Origin: Ochotona curzoniae
Taxonomy: Eukaryota > Chordata > Mammalia > Lagomorpha > Ochotonidae
Assembly: GCF_017591425.1 (NCBI RefSeq)
Contig: NW_024465886.1
Coordinates: 248,001 to 312,000 of the forward strand
Reading direction: 5' to 3'
Length of the DNA: 64,000 nt
The notes under the pieces were generated by a model. That model saw nothing but the letters and a program-made list of their open reading frames with translations, was not told the DNA's origin and did not search any database. Below are positions 10,565-22,500 of this stretch, piece by piece; the stretch's first letter is position 1, and each line of letters begins with the position of its first letter. The position numbers were made by a program, and so were the translations under genes.

Positions 10565-13500
10565 CTGAAAGAAAAATCAAGGAATCGTTTACGAAGTGCT
10601 CCTGTGTCAGTCAGCATTTTAACGGCTGTGCAGGACAGATTTAACTTTTAAAAATTCACTTCTAAGAGAAGAAGCGCAAAAGGCTGCCTTTGCTGTCGCT
10701 GCCCTCGCTCAGCCTGCTCCTGACTGACCAGGGAAGGATTCTAGAAAGAAGGTGCCATGGTGGATCTGAGCACGGCAGCGGGCAGAGAGAACGCGTCGGC
10801 TGGACTCAGGGCTGCCGGGAGGAGGCGCTCATCCTCACCCCAGAGTCAGCTCAGCCTGGGGGGGCTCGTCTGCAGGACCTGTGCTCTCCAAGAATGGGCA
10901 AGGATCCAGAATACAAGAGAAACACAAACAACAGCAAAAAACCCCAAACAGTCCAACTTGGAAACAGGCAGTACGTCTGACAGTGATCAAAGAAAGACAC
11001 ACAAATTGCTTAAGTAAGTAAGTAAATAAATAAAGCTCAATATCACTAATTTCCCAGGAAATGCAAATCAAAACCACAAAAGCTCATGTTGATGTCACCC
11101 CCGCCAGATCAACTACCATCAGGAAGACACTGATAGGCGTTGGTGAGAGAGGGAGCTTTCCACGCGGCTATGGGTCAGTACAAGCACTGGGGAAGACGGC
11201 CTGGAGCTTCCTCGGTGAGCTGGCCCGGGCAAGGGAAGGCAGACCAAGAGCTAACGTTACTGCTTACTGCCCCGCCGTCCACAGCAGCCGAGAAATGGGA
11301 GCCGCCGAGTGTCCACGGATAAAGTAGTCTTGGTACATGAACACAGCGAAATATCACCCTTCCCTTACAAAGGATGGGATTTGTCTCTTACAAAAGCATG
11401 GACAGGAGCCCATTCCACTAAGTGGGACAATCCAAGCATAAAAATACAGGTATCGCGTTATCTCATTTGTATGTGGCGTCTGAAAACAGGCGAGTTCATA
11501 GAGGTGAAAACAGACTGGTTACCAGGAGCTGGGCAGGGAAGTGTGCAGGTGGACTGATGGGCACTAGGCCTGGCGGGCGAGTAGGAGCTCTGGGGGTCAC
11601 ACAGTGGGGTACCCACAGACAATGCTAACACAAAGGCGCAAGGTAGGAGTTTGTAGATTTTTACTATAAAGAAATGTTCTGTGCTTGATTGGATATTACA
11701 TATTGCACACATGTATTGAGACACATCACACAGAATCCCACAAACATATATAGCTTTCATAGGTGCTACAATTATTTCTAGTGATTTTTTTAAAGAAATA
11801 ACGATTGTGTCTCTTCCATTTCAAAGTCTCAGTACTGAGTTCAGCTGACAGAGTGGGGGCCAAGTGGAGGCCTGCTGCCTCTTCATCGTCTCTGTATGTG
11901 TATAATTGAAGGTAAGTCCATGCAAAGCACGTGGGGACTGAGTCCACTCATCACACACAGAGCGGCAGGCCAGGCTGCCGGGGCAGAGCGGGAGAAGGAA
12001 GCCTGCCCTGAGACCTTTCCCTTCGAACTCCGCCCCTCGCTTAGCACTCCCTGGATGGTGACGTGTATTCAGGCAGCCATGTTTAGGAGTGTGAAAAAAA
12101 ATCAATCAAAGCAAGATATTACTATAATGGTCATATGCAAATAAAGAGAGCTATATCTAAGAAAAAGACAAACATTTTATATAGTATAAAAATGAAACAT
12201 TCACTTACCTAGATAGAGAAATTTCTGGATAACAGCCTGAAGTGGAAAATACAAATAATAAGGAACATTATTTTGTACACTTAGAAAATGACACTCAATG
12301 TCTAGAAATTGCTGGCTGCGCCCTCAGCGGCGGCAGGCACTGCCTTGATCTGCTGGGTTCCTGCCGATCCAGTGCGAGCTGCACCTTGTTCCTGGCTCCT
12401 GCCTTGGCCCAGCTCAGCCCTCACTATCTGCTTCTGTCTCAATCTCTTTTTCTTTTTAAAATTTCATTACATTTGATTTTATAACAGTTTCATAGGCTCT
12501 GGGATTCCCCTGACCCCTCCCTGTACCCTCTCCCCATGGTGGATTTCTCCACCTAGTTGCAGTATTACAGTCCAAACCCAGTCATGGTTCTTTCATTGCA
12601 AGCGTGTACTTTGCACAGTGTCCAGCATCTTACTGTCCAGATAAATTCAACTGTTTCTTGGGGAGACCATCTCTGGTCTGAAGGCAGAGTTGGCAGAATA
12701 TCATTCTGACCAATTAAGAGCCACAACATAACATCAACAAATGTTTACAACCTTACGGAGTTAAATGACTTGGTACTGAGTGACCAATATGTTAGAAAAT
12801 GCAAGTTCTTAAGCACATCCTGTGACTGCTTCATTGACCTTTCAATTTTGGTTTATATACAACCGGCTGCTACACACCTTAAAATGGCTATAGGATACTA
12901 TTCAGCTGTCTCGTGCCTATTTTCATTTCCATGTTGGCTTATAAATCTAACAAGGCATATGTCAACAGTTAAGGCGCAGAACAGTTTTAGGAGGGGTGTG
13001 CAGAGAAATCTTCAATACCTTAGTGAGGAGTAACTTATGTTCGTGTCCTACCTAGTAACGTATATGTGAGTCCAGGCTAACCGTTTCCTGTTTGGTACTA
13101 AGCTTTCCTTGTTGTTCTCTGTCTAACCTAATTTTGGGGGGGGAGTGGCTTCAGAGCGACCCTCATGGTCATTACAGGAGATGGTGGGGATCCAAAGTTG
13201 GAACTAAGTAAGGACCAGAGAAAGCTCCTCTCCCTAGTCCCAAAGGAAGTGTACTGTTCTGTTTCTGTGGACCGCTCAGGGCTCCTGGTTGCTGTTCTGA
13301 AGACCTCGGCTCCTGTGCGGTAGGATTTGGGCTTCTTCCATCCCATGTGGGAGATCCAAACCGGGGTGGATGGCCTCAGAGTCTGTCTCTTTTTCTACAC
13401 TGCTTTCTGCCTTCCAAATAAGCAGAATGAATAAGTGAATGTTGCTTTTAAAATAACTCCAGATCTTATGATTAAAGTAAGATGAATTAGTGTATTTTAT

Positions 13501-16500
13501 ACATGGGGAAACACTTATAAGAACAAAACCCATTTTCTTATAAAATTAAGAAAAATCATTTAGCATAATGGTCAAGAGCCTAGCACTTGATAACCAAAGT
13601 CCTGGGTTTCAGTCCAAGCTCCACCCACTTCTAGGAGCCATACCCCTTAGGTGAATCATTTAACATTCCTTAAGCTTCACTGCCCCTGTGTTAAATGGAA
13701 ATATGAATCATCCTTATATCCCTTAGAGTTGTTCTGATGATTAAATAAAGTTATGTAGGAAAGTGTTTAGCCCCTGCCTACCAATCATGCAGCAAGTGCC
13801 CAACAGGTGCTGGTTTTATCAAGGTTATTTACTGACAAACACATTCAAATACATTCCAAGTATGTGAATTTTAAAATATCATCAAAAGGACTTTGCTCCC
13901 CTCTGAAGACTCTCCTGAATTCCATCACAATATTTTAGTTCTGATTTTTCTTTTCTACAAGGAAACCCTTATGACAAACTCACTAAATACCTTTCAATTA
14001 ATTTTCCTTTACCTACCTCAGAAAGTTCACCAACAAAATCCCCATAAAACAGGTCAATGGGAGAGTCAGATGCTTTGGGGTTGATCAAGAGGGCATCAAA
14101 TTCCTTGCCCACTTCGAAGTTTCCAATCTCGTTCTCCAGCCCCAGTGCTACAGAGGGGGACAAGTGAACCAGCGGTTAGCATTGCAACCACACGAGCACA
14201 CTAAGGACTCTGCAAGGACACGGTCTGCCAACATGTACACTAGTAGGACAAAAAGTTAGTATCTTAGTGGTGAGGCGATGCACCCAGAGAGGTCACAGGA
14301 CATCTTACAGGAACACAGCAAGCAAGGTGAGGTCCAGTCTGAGAATAAAACAGTTCCCTTCACCACCACGGTCAAGGTCCTGAGGGTGTCCGTGCCCTCG
14401 CCACCACGGTCAAGGTCCTGAGGGTGTCCGTGCCCTCGCCACCATGGTCAAGGTCCTGAGGGTGTCCGTGCCCTCGCCACCATGGTCAAGGTCCTGAGGG
14501 TGTCCGTGCCCTCGCCACCATGGTCAAGGTCCTGAGGGTGTCCGTGCCCTCGCCACCATGGTCAAGGATCTGGGGGTGTCCGTGCCCTCGCCACCATGGT
14601 CAAGGTCCTGAGGGTGTCCGTGCCCTCGCCACCATGGTCAAGGTCCTGAGGGTGTCCGTGCCCTCGCCACCACGGTCAAGGTCCTGAGGGTGTCCGTGCC
14701 CTCGCCACCACGGTCAAGGTCCTGAGGGTGTCCGTGCCCTCGCCACCACGGTCAAGGTCCTGAGGGTGTCCGTGCCCTCGCCACCACGGTCAAGGTCCTG
14801 AGGGTGTTCGTGCCCTCGCCACCATGGTCAAGGTCCTGAGGGTGTCCGTGCCCTCGCCACCATGGTCAAGGTCCTGAGGGTGTCCGTGCCCTCGCCACCA
14901 TGGTCAAGGTCCTGAGGGTGTCCGTGCCCTCGCCACCATGGTCAAGGATCTGGGGGTGTCCCTGGCAGCTTTCCCAGTGTATGTCACAGTCCAGATGGTC
15001 TGGGCCTTTCTTTTGGCATTCGAATCATGATGGTTGACGAGACACCCCTTTTCTTTTTCCTTCCTATTCTCCCCCAATACTTCAACTTTTTAGCTGTTTT
15101 GTTCTGTAGAACAGCTCAAGTGATTCTTAAATAAATTTTTTTAAAATAACTCTTTTGCATATTTGCTGACAGACCCATTATAAAGGCTTCTCAGTAACAA
15201 GTTCTCATGCCGCAGCAGTCTAAGCGTCACAGAGCTGACGGATCTCTTTGCAGCCTCAGAGGCGGTTGGAGAAGGATGCACTTCTAACTCAGGACAATGA
15301 TGTTACTAATCTCAGAGCTACTCTGTGTCCCATGATCTTTGGATGTCAAAGAAAACATCTCTCCTTTTTATGACTTAGCTTTAGAAGGGGGGCAGCTGAC
15401 TTTCCTACTCAATGGAAATGCTGATTCTAAAGCGCTGCTGAGCCAACGCCCCGAGTAAGGCCTGCCACAGACAGCAGCCTGCGTAAAGGCAAGCTTATCC
15501 AGGGTGCAGCACCAGCCATTCAGTTCTTTATGCGTGTATTACATCCTGTCACTGTCAGGATACAGTCTAATGTGGAAATACTGCATCCATTACCCTTGTT
15601 GGGCAGTACCTGGGTACGTTATTCCTCTGCAGGAGTACCCAGAAGACTTGTCAATTCTCCAGTAACTGCTTTAGACATCCTACTTGTTCTTAAAAGATTA
15701 TCTAAAAGGCAACTCTTTTATTCTCAGAAATGCGAAGAATTATCATAACAAGATGGGAGGTTGAAAATGATTAGAAATGTTAGAAGCAGTTAAGTGACCT
15801 CTGCTAATTGTATGTTGAGGGGGGGATTGAAAATCATACAAACTCATTGGAAATTCTCCCTCTCTTCACTGATTAGCTCTACTTCTTCTTACCCTTCACA
15901 AGCATGGATTTAATGTCTGTATTCAAAATAACACCGCTGGGTATTTAGTAGCCAGGGTCCAGGGAAACTGGAAAGTCTAGAAACTAGCTGGGTTGTTCGT
16001 GAGAATTCGAAAAGTACAGGAACAAACAACCAAAAAGACATGACTGCTTTCGGTGAATTTATAAATGATATAAATTCAAATGGTTACAAACGGACCTTCC
16101 TGGGGTCAGAGTGACTCAAAACGAACATCACAAAAGCAATTTTGCTGCCTTCAGAGCCAAGCTGGCTCTGTAGAGCTTACTCAAGCATGTCTTAATCTTC
16201 CTGAGGAAAAGCAGAAAGGCCACAGTTTAAATAGAAATCCATTCATCTTATTCCACTCAAATTATAGTAGAGACATACGTTAAAGACAAGAACTGTCGTA
16301 ACAGTAAGCCCAGTGGGCCAGTGGGTTCAGGAGATAGACTGAAGAGCTACACAGCGAGAGGGGAATGATTTGGTAGGCACCCCATGCCGGCTTGGGCAGG
16401 AACTGCATCCTGATGAAGCAGTCACAGAGAGCCTAGAACGCAAAACGTAGTGTATCAATCCAACTTGTCAGTTCCATAAAAACAGAGGGTCAAACAGCTA

Positions 16501-19500
16501 CTTGAACTCGGACTCAGACGTGCCAACACAGTGGTGGTATGTGGAGGGGTAGAGGACACATCACACTCAGCACAGACGAAACCACAGGATGCAGGGGAAT
16601 GTGAAGCCATAGCTGTCACTTGTTCTTGAAACGTCCTTCGGCGTGATCATCAAAGACAAATCACTCGGGAAAAATTATTGGCCTTTGTCCTTTCTGGGAC
16701 CTTCTCCGTCTCAACGACTCTCCATTTCTAAGACCCAGGATAATGATCACAGATCTACATCCCTGAGTGAGATGTACTTATAGTGTGATTTTAATATAGT
16801 TTCATGTTCTCTTTCACCATCATTCATTCAGATTGTGCTATCATTCTAACGTGACTTAACCCAAAGAACTTCCAATTTCTATTTTTGCCATAAAATATAA
16901 CTATACATGAAAACTGGGGAAAGCTTAGAAGTAACATTTCCATATCAACCAGCGACATTTTCACATCTTTCTTCTTTTGAGTAGACTTGAATAACTGGTG
17001 TATTTAAATATATAAACCAAACGGCCTCGGCAAGGATTTACCGAGAGATCTGCCAAAGGGCAGGACAGGGCGAGGTGAGATCCCCTGCTCACACCAGATT
17101 TTCTATATTCAAATCACAGCACAGTGCACTTCGGTGGCTGTGTGGTCTTCGCTTGGGCTCCTTCTTAGTACGGGAGTGGCAGCACTCCAAATGTGTCACA
17201 CAGTAAGAACTCAGTAAGAATCTGGCTATTAATCCCACCATGATCACTCAGGTCCACAGAGAGAAAACTGCTGGACTCAATGGGAGAATGCATCACTTTA
17301 AGGAATTCATATGCATGTGATCGATGCAAACATTTACTGGAGCGATTAACATGATAACTGAATATCAAGAAAGCGAATTCATCAAAACAGTAAGCCCTGA
17401 CTGTCTACCCTCTATGTCTCATGGCACTTCTGTAATATACAAGTCATGGATAGCTGGTCTCTTCGATACCGCCAAGCGTCCCTGCACAGCACATTTGCAT
17501 CAGTCGTGTTCACATTATACTCTGCACACCAATCCACACAGACTGACACGCTGCACATCATGAGAGAAAGAGAACGGTCATTACCTTGGCTTCCTCCCAG
17601 AGTAGCTAGTCTGAAGACTTCCTTGAGGGTGAGGCTTTTCTCATTTACCTTATTAATTAAAAGGATATTGGAAACCATCATGGCTCTTCGGATAGCATCA
17701 AGCATGGACGACGAATAGCCACCCGCGACATCTGTGGCAGGTAACACAAAGCCAAACAGGGACGTTAGGGGACAGAATGGAACCACAGTGCGCTTGGCTG
17801 CCCTTCTTCTGCGGTCCTTTTTTGCCTCTGGTGACAAATATTCAGTTTTCAATATGCTTAGAGAAAAGCTCTTGCTTATAAACACAGGTTAGCCATAGTC
17901 TAACGTGAAAGGACTCAAGGTCTGCACTTGGCATCAACGCATGGTTGGATTTGTTTCACACAGCAAAGACCCACAACATCCAGATCTGGACCAGGTGGAT
18001 TAGGAGCTGGGATGGAGCTCCGACTGGGTCTTCCTGGGAACAAGAACAGGAAGATGAATTGGAAGAGAAGTAGCCAGGACTGAAACACATTGGAAAAAAA
18101 AAAAAATAGTCAAACTTGCAGAAGCAAAGGTCACAGTGCTGGTTGTTGGGGACTAGGGTTGTAGGAGGTGAGAAATACTGCTCAAAGGATACAAACATCT
18201 AATTTCAAGGGGATAATGGGAAAAACATTTCTCACAGTGGTTGGGGTGCTGTCTGGCGTGCCTAGTGGGGTCCTACGCAGGGTTTCCAATCTTAGCTTGA
18301 TTCCAGCACATTCCCGTGGAGTGATTCCAGCACATTCCCATGGAGGGCACAGGTCTGGCTTCGGTGCTTTGGTTCCTGTCACCTACAAGGGGATCCGAAG
18401 TGATTTCCAGACTGTGGCTCCAGTGTGGCCCGATCCTAATTGCTGTGGGCCTTCAGGGAATAAACCAGCGGATGGACGATAAGACAAAAACTGCTCTCCT
18501 AACAGTGCAATCACACAAGGCGCACAGCAGACGCCTGGACAGGCGACTCATTTTCCACATGTTCCTTTCAAAGCAAGTGACTCTGCACACCCAGGGAAAA
18601 GAGCTACAACACATCCTGAAGAAAGGAAGTGTCACCAATTCATTCGCCACCCAGGACATCCTTCAGCCTAGTAAACCTGCGACTGCCTTTGGGGACCGTG
18701 AGGTCTCATTCGGCTCAACTCGGTCTGAAATCAAAGCCACTCAGCACACACTGCATGTGTGATCGCTTTGGCAAGGTCAAACAATTCTCTTTTAAAACAG
18801 CATTTGTGATGATAAAGCTATTGAAAACTTAAAAACATACAAACATAGATCATTAAAACGTAGCCAGAGGACAAAGTAAAAACAGCAAAAATCAAGGGCC
18901 TTCCTAACAACCTCCCAAACACCCCAGAAGAAATGATGAGGTCTTACATGGCAGAGTAGTGAGAACTTTTCCCTCTGCATCCCATCCCTGACTGCTTCCA
19001 ACCTGTTTTCTCAGAGTCACTGCCAGGTGATAAGACTATTTCTTAAATAATACAAATCCTGCACACGAGTCACATTACAAATGGACACACGCAGGGCCCA
19101 GTGTGGTGGCATAGCAAGCTAATTATCCACCTGCAGGCACTGGCACCCTATATGGGTGCCGGTTCATGTCCTGGCTGCTCCATTTCATGATCCAACTCCC
19201 TGCTTATGGTCTGGAAAAGCAGTGGAGGCTGACTCAAGTCATTGGAGCCCTGCACCTATGTGGGAGACCCAGAAGAAGCTCCTGCCTCCCAGCTTTAGAC
19301 CAACTCAGCTGTAGCTACTGCAGCCATTTGGGTGGTAAACCAGGGGAAATCTCTCTGCAACTCCTCCAGATAAAAGAAATAAGTCTTAAAAAACCCAAGT
19401 GGATACACACACTAACCACTGTTAGAGTTTCAACGTGTGAACTACAGACCTGTTCCCAGACCTATCTTCACTTCATGCTTCAGGACTTCCAGCACGTTGA

Positions 19501-22500
19501 GCACACCACTGCTGAGCCTGTGGAGAGAGAAGATGTCAGAATGAGATTCACGCACTACCATCCAAAGAAGACCAACAGGACCAACATTGAGATGGAGTGG
19601 GTAAAGCCACAGCCTGTGACCCTGGCATCCTGTACGTGTGTGTCCCAGTTTCTCCACTTCCAACCCAGCTCCCTGCTAAAGGTGTGGAAAGTCTAGGAAG
19701 AAGCTCCAAGGATCTGAACCCCTGGCATTCATCTGGAAGATCTGCAGAAAGCTCCTGGCTTTGGTCGGGCTCAGCTCTGGCCATTTTGGCCATCTGGGTA
19801 GTAAGCCAGAATGGAAAAAGCAACAGCAACGACAACAACTCTGTTTCTCCCAGTCTCTGTCATTCTAATTTCTAAAATATCTTCCATAAAGAAAGGGACT
19901 AATAACAATGATAGAGACATTGCTAATATCTCTCTTTCCTATTGCGAGAGCTCCGATGCCAACAAAAACATATCACCATCCAAGTCTTCGAGTAGGAGGG
20001 ATCATAAAAAGTTACAATCCTTGGCCCAAAGTTGATCTCAGGATGCTACAGAGGAGCAGGGGCCAAAATGGAAAACAGGGTATTTTGTGGATGGAGAAAT
20101 AAATGAAGAAATGAAATGCTGCAACGAGTATAAGAGTCCTGTTTGATTCGGGGATTGGTTACTGTATATTTTTGAAGACTTGGTTCCTGCGATGGGCATC
20201 ATCCCTTTACCTGACTACACTTGTAAAATCAAACATGAAGCTATAGCTAGAGAAGAGGGTGCAGGCTGGTGAATCCAGTCCTGACTGCTCAAGATGGGCT
20301 CCTAGGTCAGCAGTGAGCGGGAAAGATGGACCCGGGGTAGAACTCCAAACTTGACGCCGGGCGTAACAGATGAGCTACCCTTCTAGAAACACGAAGGAGA
20401 GCCAGGCTGACCTCTTACAGCCCAAGAAGGTACAAAGCTCAACGAGGTTTGCTCCAAGATACAAACAAAACCTCCAACGCACACTCATCTCTGAATGTTG
20501 TTAGAAAAAGATAAACAATACCATTTCAACAGAGATGTGTCCTCAAGAAATTTAACTTCAAATCTCAACTGCAACTAGATTAGATTTCAATCTAGAGGAT
20601 GCTGTGAAACTCACCCTGGGGATAGCAAATCCTTCTGTCTGGGTAAGTTAGAGCATATTTAGAGTTGCTCAGCTGTATGCAGGCATGATTCACTATCTGG
20701 TGTGGTCATTTAATACATGAAAACTCAGGACTTGGTGAGCTCTTCAGAATACCCAGCAACACATCAAGTGGCTCTAGACACCTTCCGATACTGCTGCTGA
20801 CCTACAACTTCGTGAACTGCCAAGTCCCAGACTTCCAACAGTGGATACTTGCCAGGGGCTCTCTCCTGCTGCTGGAGTTTGTTCCGTTCCTGTTTGCGGT
20901 TTATGACCCCCGAGCTCTTTGCTCCTTGGGTGGGTAACTCTGAGTTCTGTTTTGTATACTACCTCATAAGGGATAAACTCCGGCAGTACACAGCAGTAAC
21001 ACACGCGTCTGAAATAACCTCCTCTCCTTCTTTGTTTTATTTTCTGAAAGATACTTTTTGTGAATTCCTGCCAAATAACTCCTTGTGTTAACTTGGGCTT
21101 TTAAGCTAGCAGCCAGGGACTGGCATCACAGGACCTAGGAAATTTTCTGAAATCAGGTTATGTTATATTGATGGGCTTGCTTCTAAAGATGACAAGCCAT
21201 AGCTTTCATCTGATGCAGATCTGTAAAATTTTTAGGAAGTTATAAATAGATCCTTTGTAGTTGTGGAAATGATTCTAGGACTCTGCCATGTGAGCTGGCC
21301 TCCATCAGACCTGGCAGTGTGACATAAACAGCAGCACGCTGGCCCCTAGTAGCACTGTGCCTCCTTCCACCTAAACAGCACAAACAGCAATGGGGGCCTC
21401 CTGGAACATCTGGCCAGCATAAGCAATCGGTGAGTCTTTGGCCATAAATTCTCAAAGTTTTTTTTTTTTTTTTTTAAACTCCTTGTGATAAATTCCCTAT
21501 TGTGCTTTTTTCTCTCCTATTGTACTTTTTTTGTGCCAACTCAGAGATCTGGGGAGATGTGGTACTCTTCAAATTTTCTCTGTTTATTTTCTCCATGAAA
21601 GTACGAAAGTCAGTCTATCTAGTTCCAGTCGAACCTAACTGGGGGCCCGAAAGCTAGACGTAGGTGACTGGGGAGGGCCCATCAGACCCTCTCTCAGGAG
21701 TGAAGACAAGGGCCTTGCTTGTCAGAATCTCTGTCTCTTCGCTCTTTTCAATGAGCGCCTTTGCTAATCGCCTTTTCATCAGCATCAGTCACGTCTCTGT
21801 CACCGATGGAACAAGTTCCCAGGGTTTATAACGCGTGGCTTCTTGATTGGCCGGTTCTGTTCTGGCAGCATACCTCAACGGGCATTCTTTACTACTGCTA
21901 TTTCATCTCTCTGAGCTATCATTCACAACTCCACTGGTGAAAAAGAACTGAGGCCAGGCGGTCACTGCCGGTGATGATAGCTACTGCAGAGAGATCTTGA
22001 AAAATGCCTCTGAAAAGAAAGGTGTCCAGCTGTTAATCTGAAACACAAATATCCGTAATTGATCGAGCAATGACTGCCTACTTACGACAGATTAGAATTG
22101 GGACAATGTGCAATCGATGCTCCTCGCTCACTGAACGTGCGAAGTTCTTCCGCAGAGAGGTAGCAGCCATGCGCCATCACTGTCTGGGGAGAGAGATCCG
22201 ACACAGGACTTACACTCACAAACACTTACGTCCTATCTTCAACAGGACATACAACGCTCCGACACAGCTATTATCGAGAACACTCACGGCTACCTAGACC
22301 GACAAGATCTCTGGGGACAAGTTATACATCAGGGAAGTCTCATAAAGATATTCCTTGACCAAAGTCTCAACAAATTTGTGGATCTTACAATTTTCTTCTT
22401 GTTGTTTCTCTATAAAACAATGCAGCTTGGTGCATGCAATCTTCAGCACAGGATATTCACGTAGTTAGAAGATGTTATGACTCTGAGGAAAACTGTCAAG

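Larger units (their letters stand above)
10565..12208 (-). other. GDA: GDA intron 13 (1.6 kb)
   Basis: An old plus-strand L1 3' end occupies about 11036-11700, preceded by a short TAAG/TAAA microsatellite at 11011-11035. The rest is unremarkable. Confidence 0.8.
12237..14016 (-). other. GDA: GDA intron 12 (1.8 kb)
   Basis: Holds a CSINE2-like fragment (12345-12455), a probable lagomorph interspersed repeat (12456-13130) and a MIR (13555-13820). Confidence 0.8.
17732..19449 (-). other. GDA: GDA intron 10 (1.7 kb)
   Basis: A plus-strand CSINE at 19096-19397 begins (in gene sense) about 50 nt after the exon 10 donor. A SINE-like relic with a 24-bp direct duplication lies near 18230-18480. The rest is unrecognised. 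Confidence 0.8.

Noticed and set aside
14357..14961. CRISPR-like appearance of regularly repeated units
   Set aside because: Units are head-to-tail without unique spacers, in a mammalian intron; a minisatellite.
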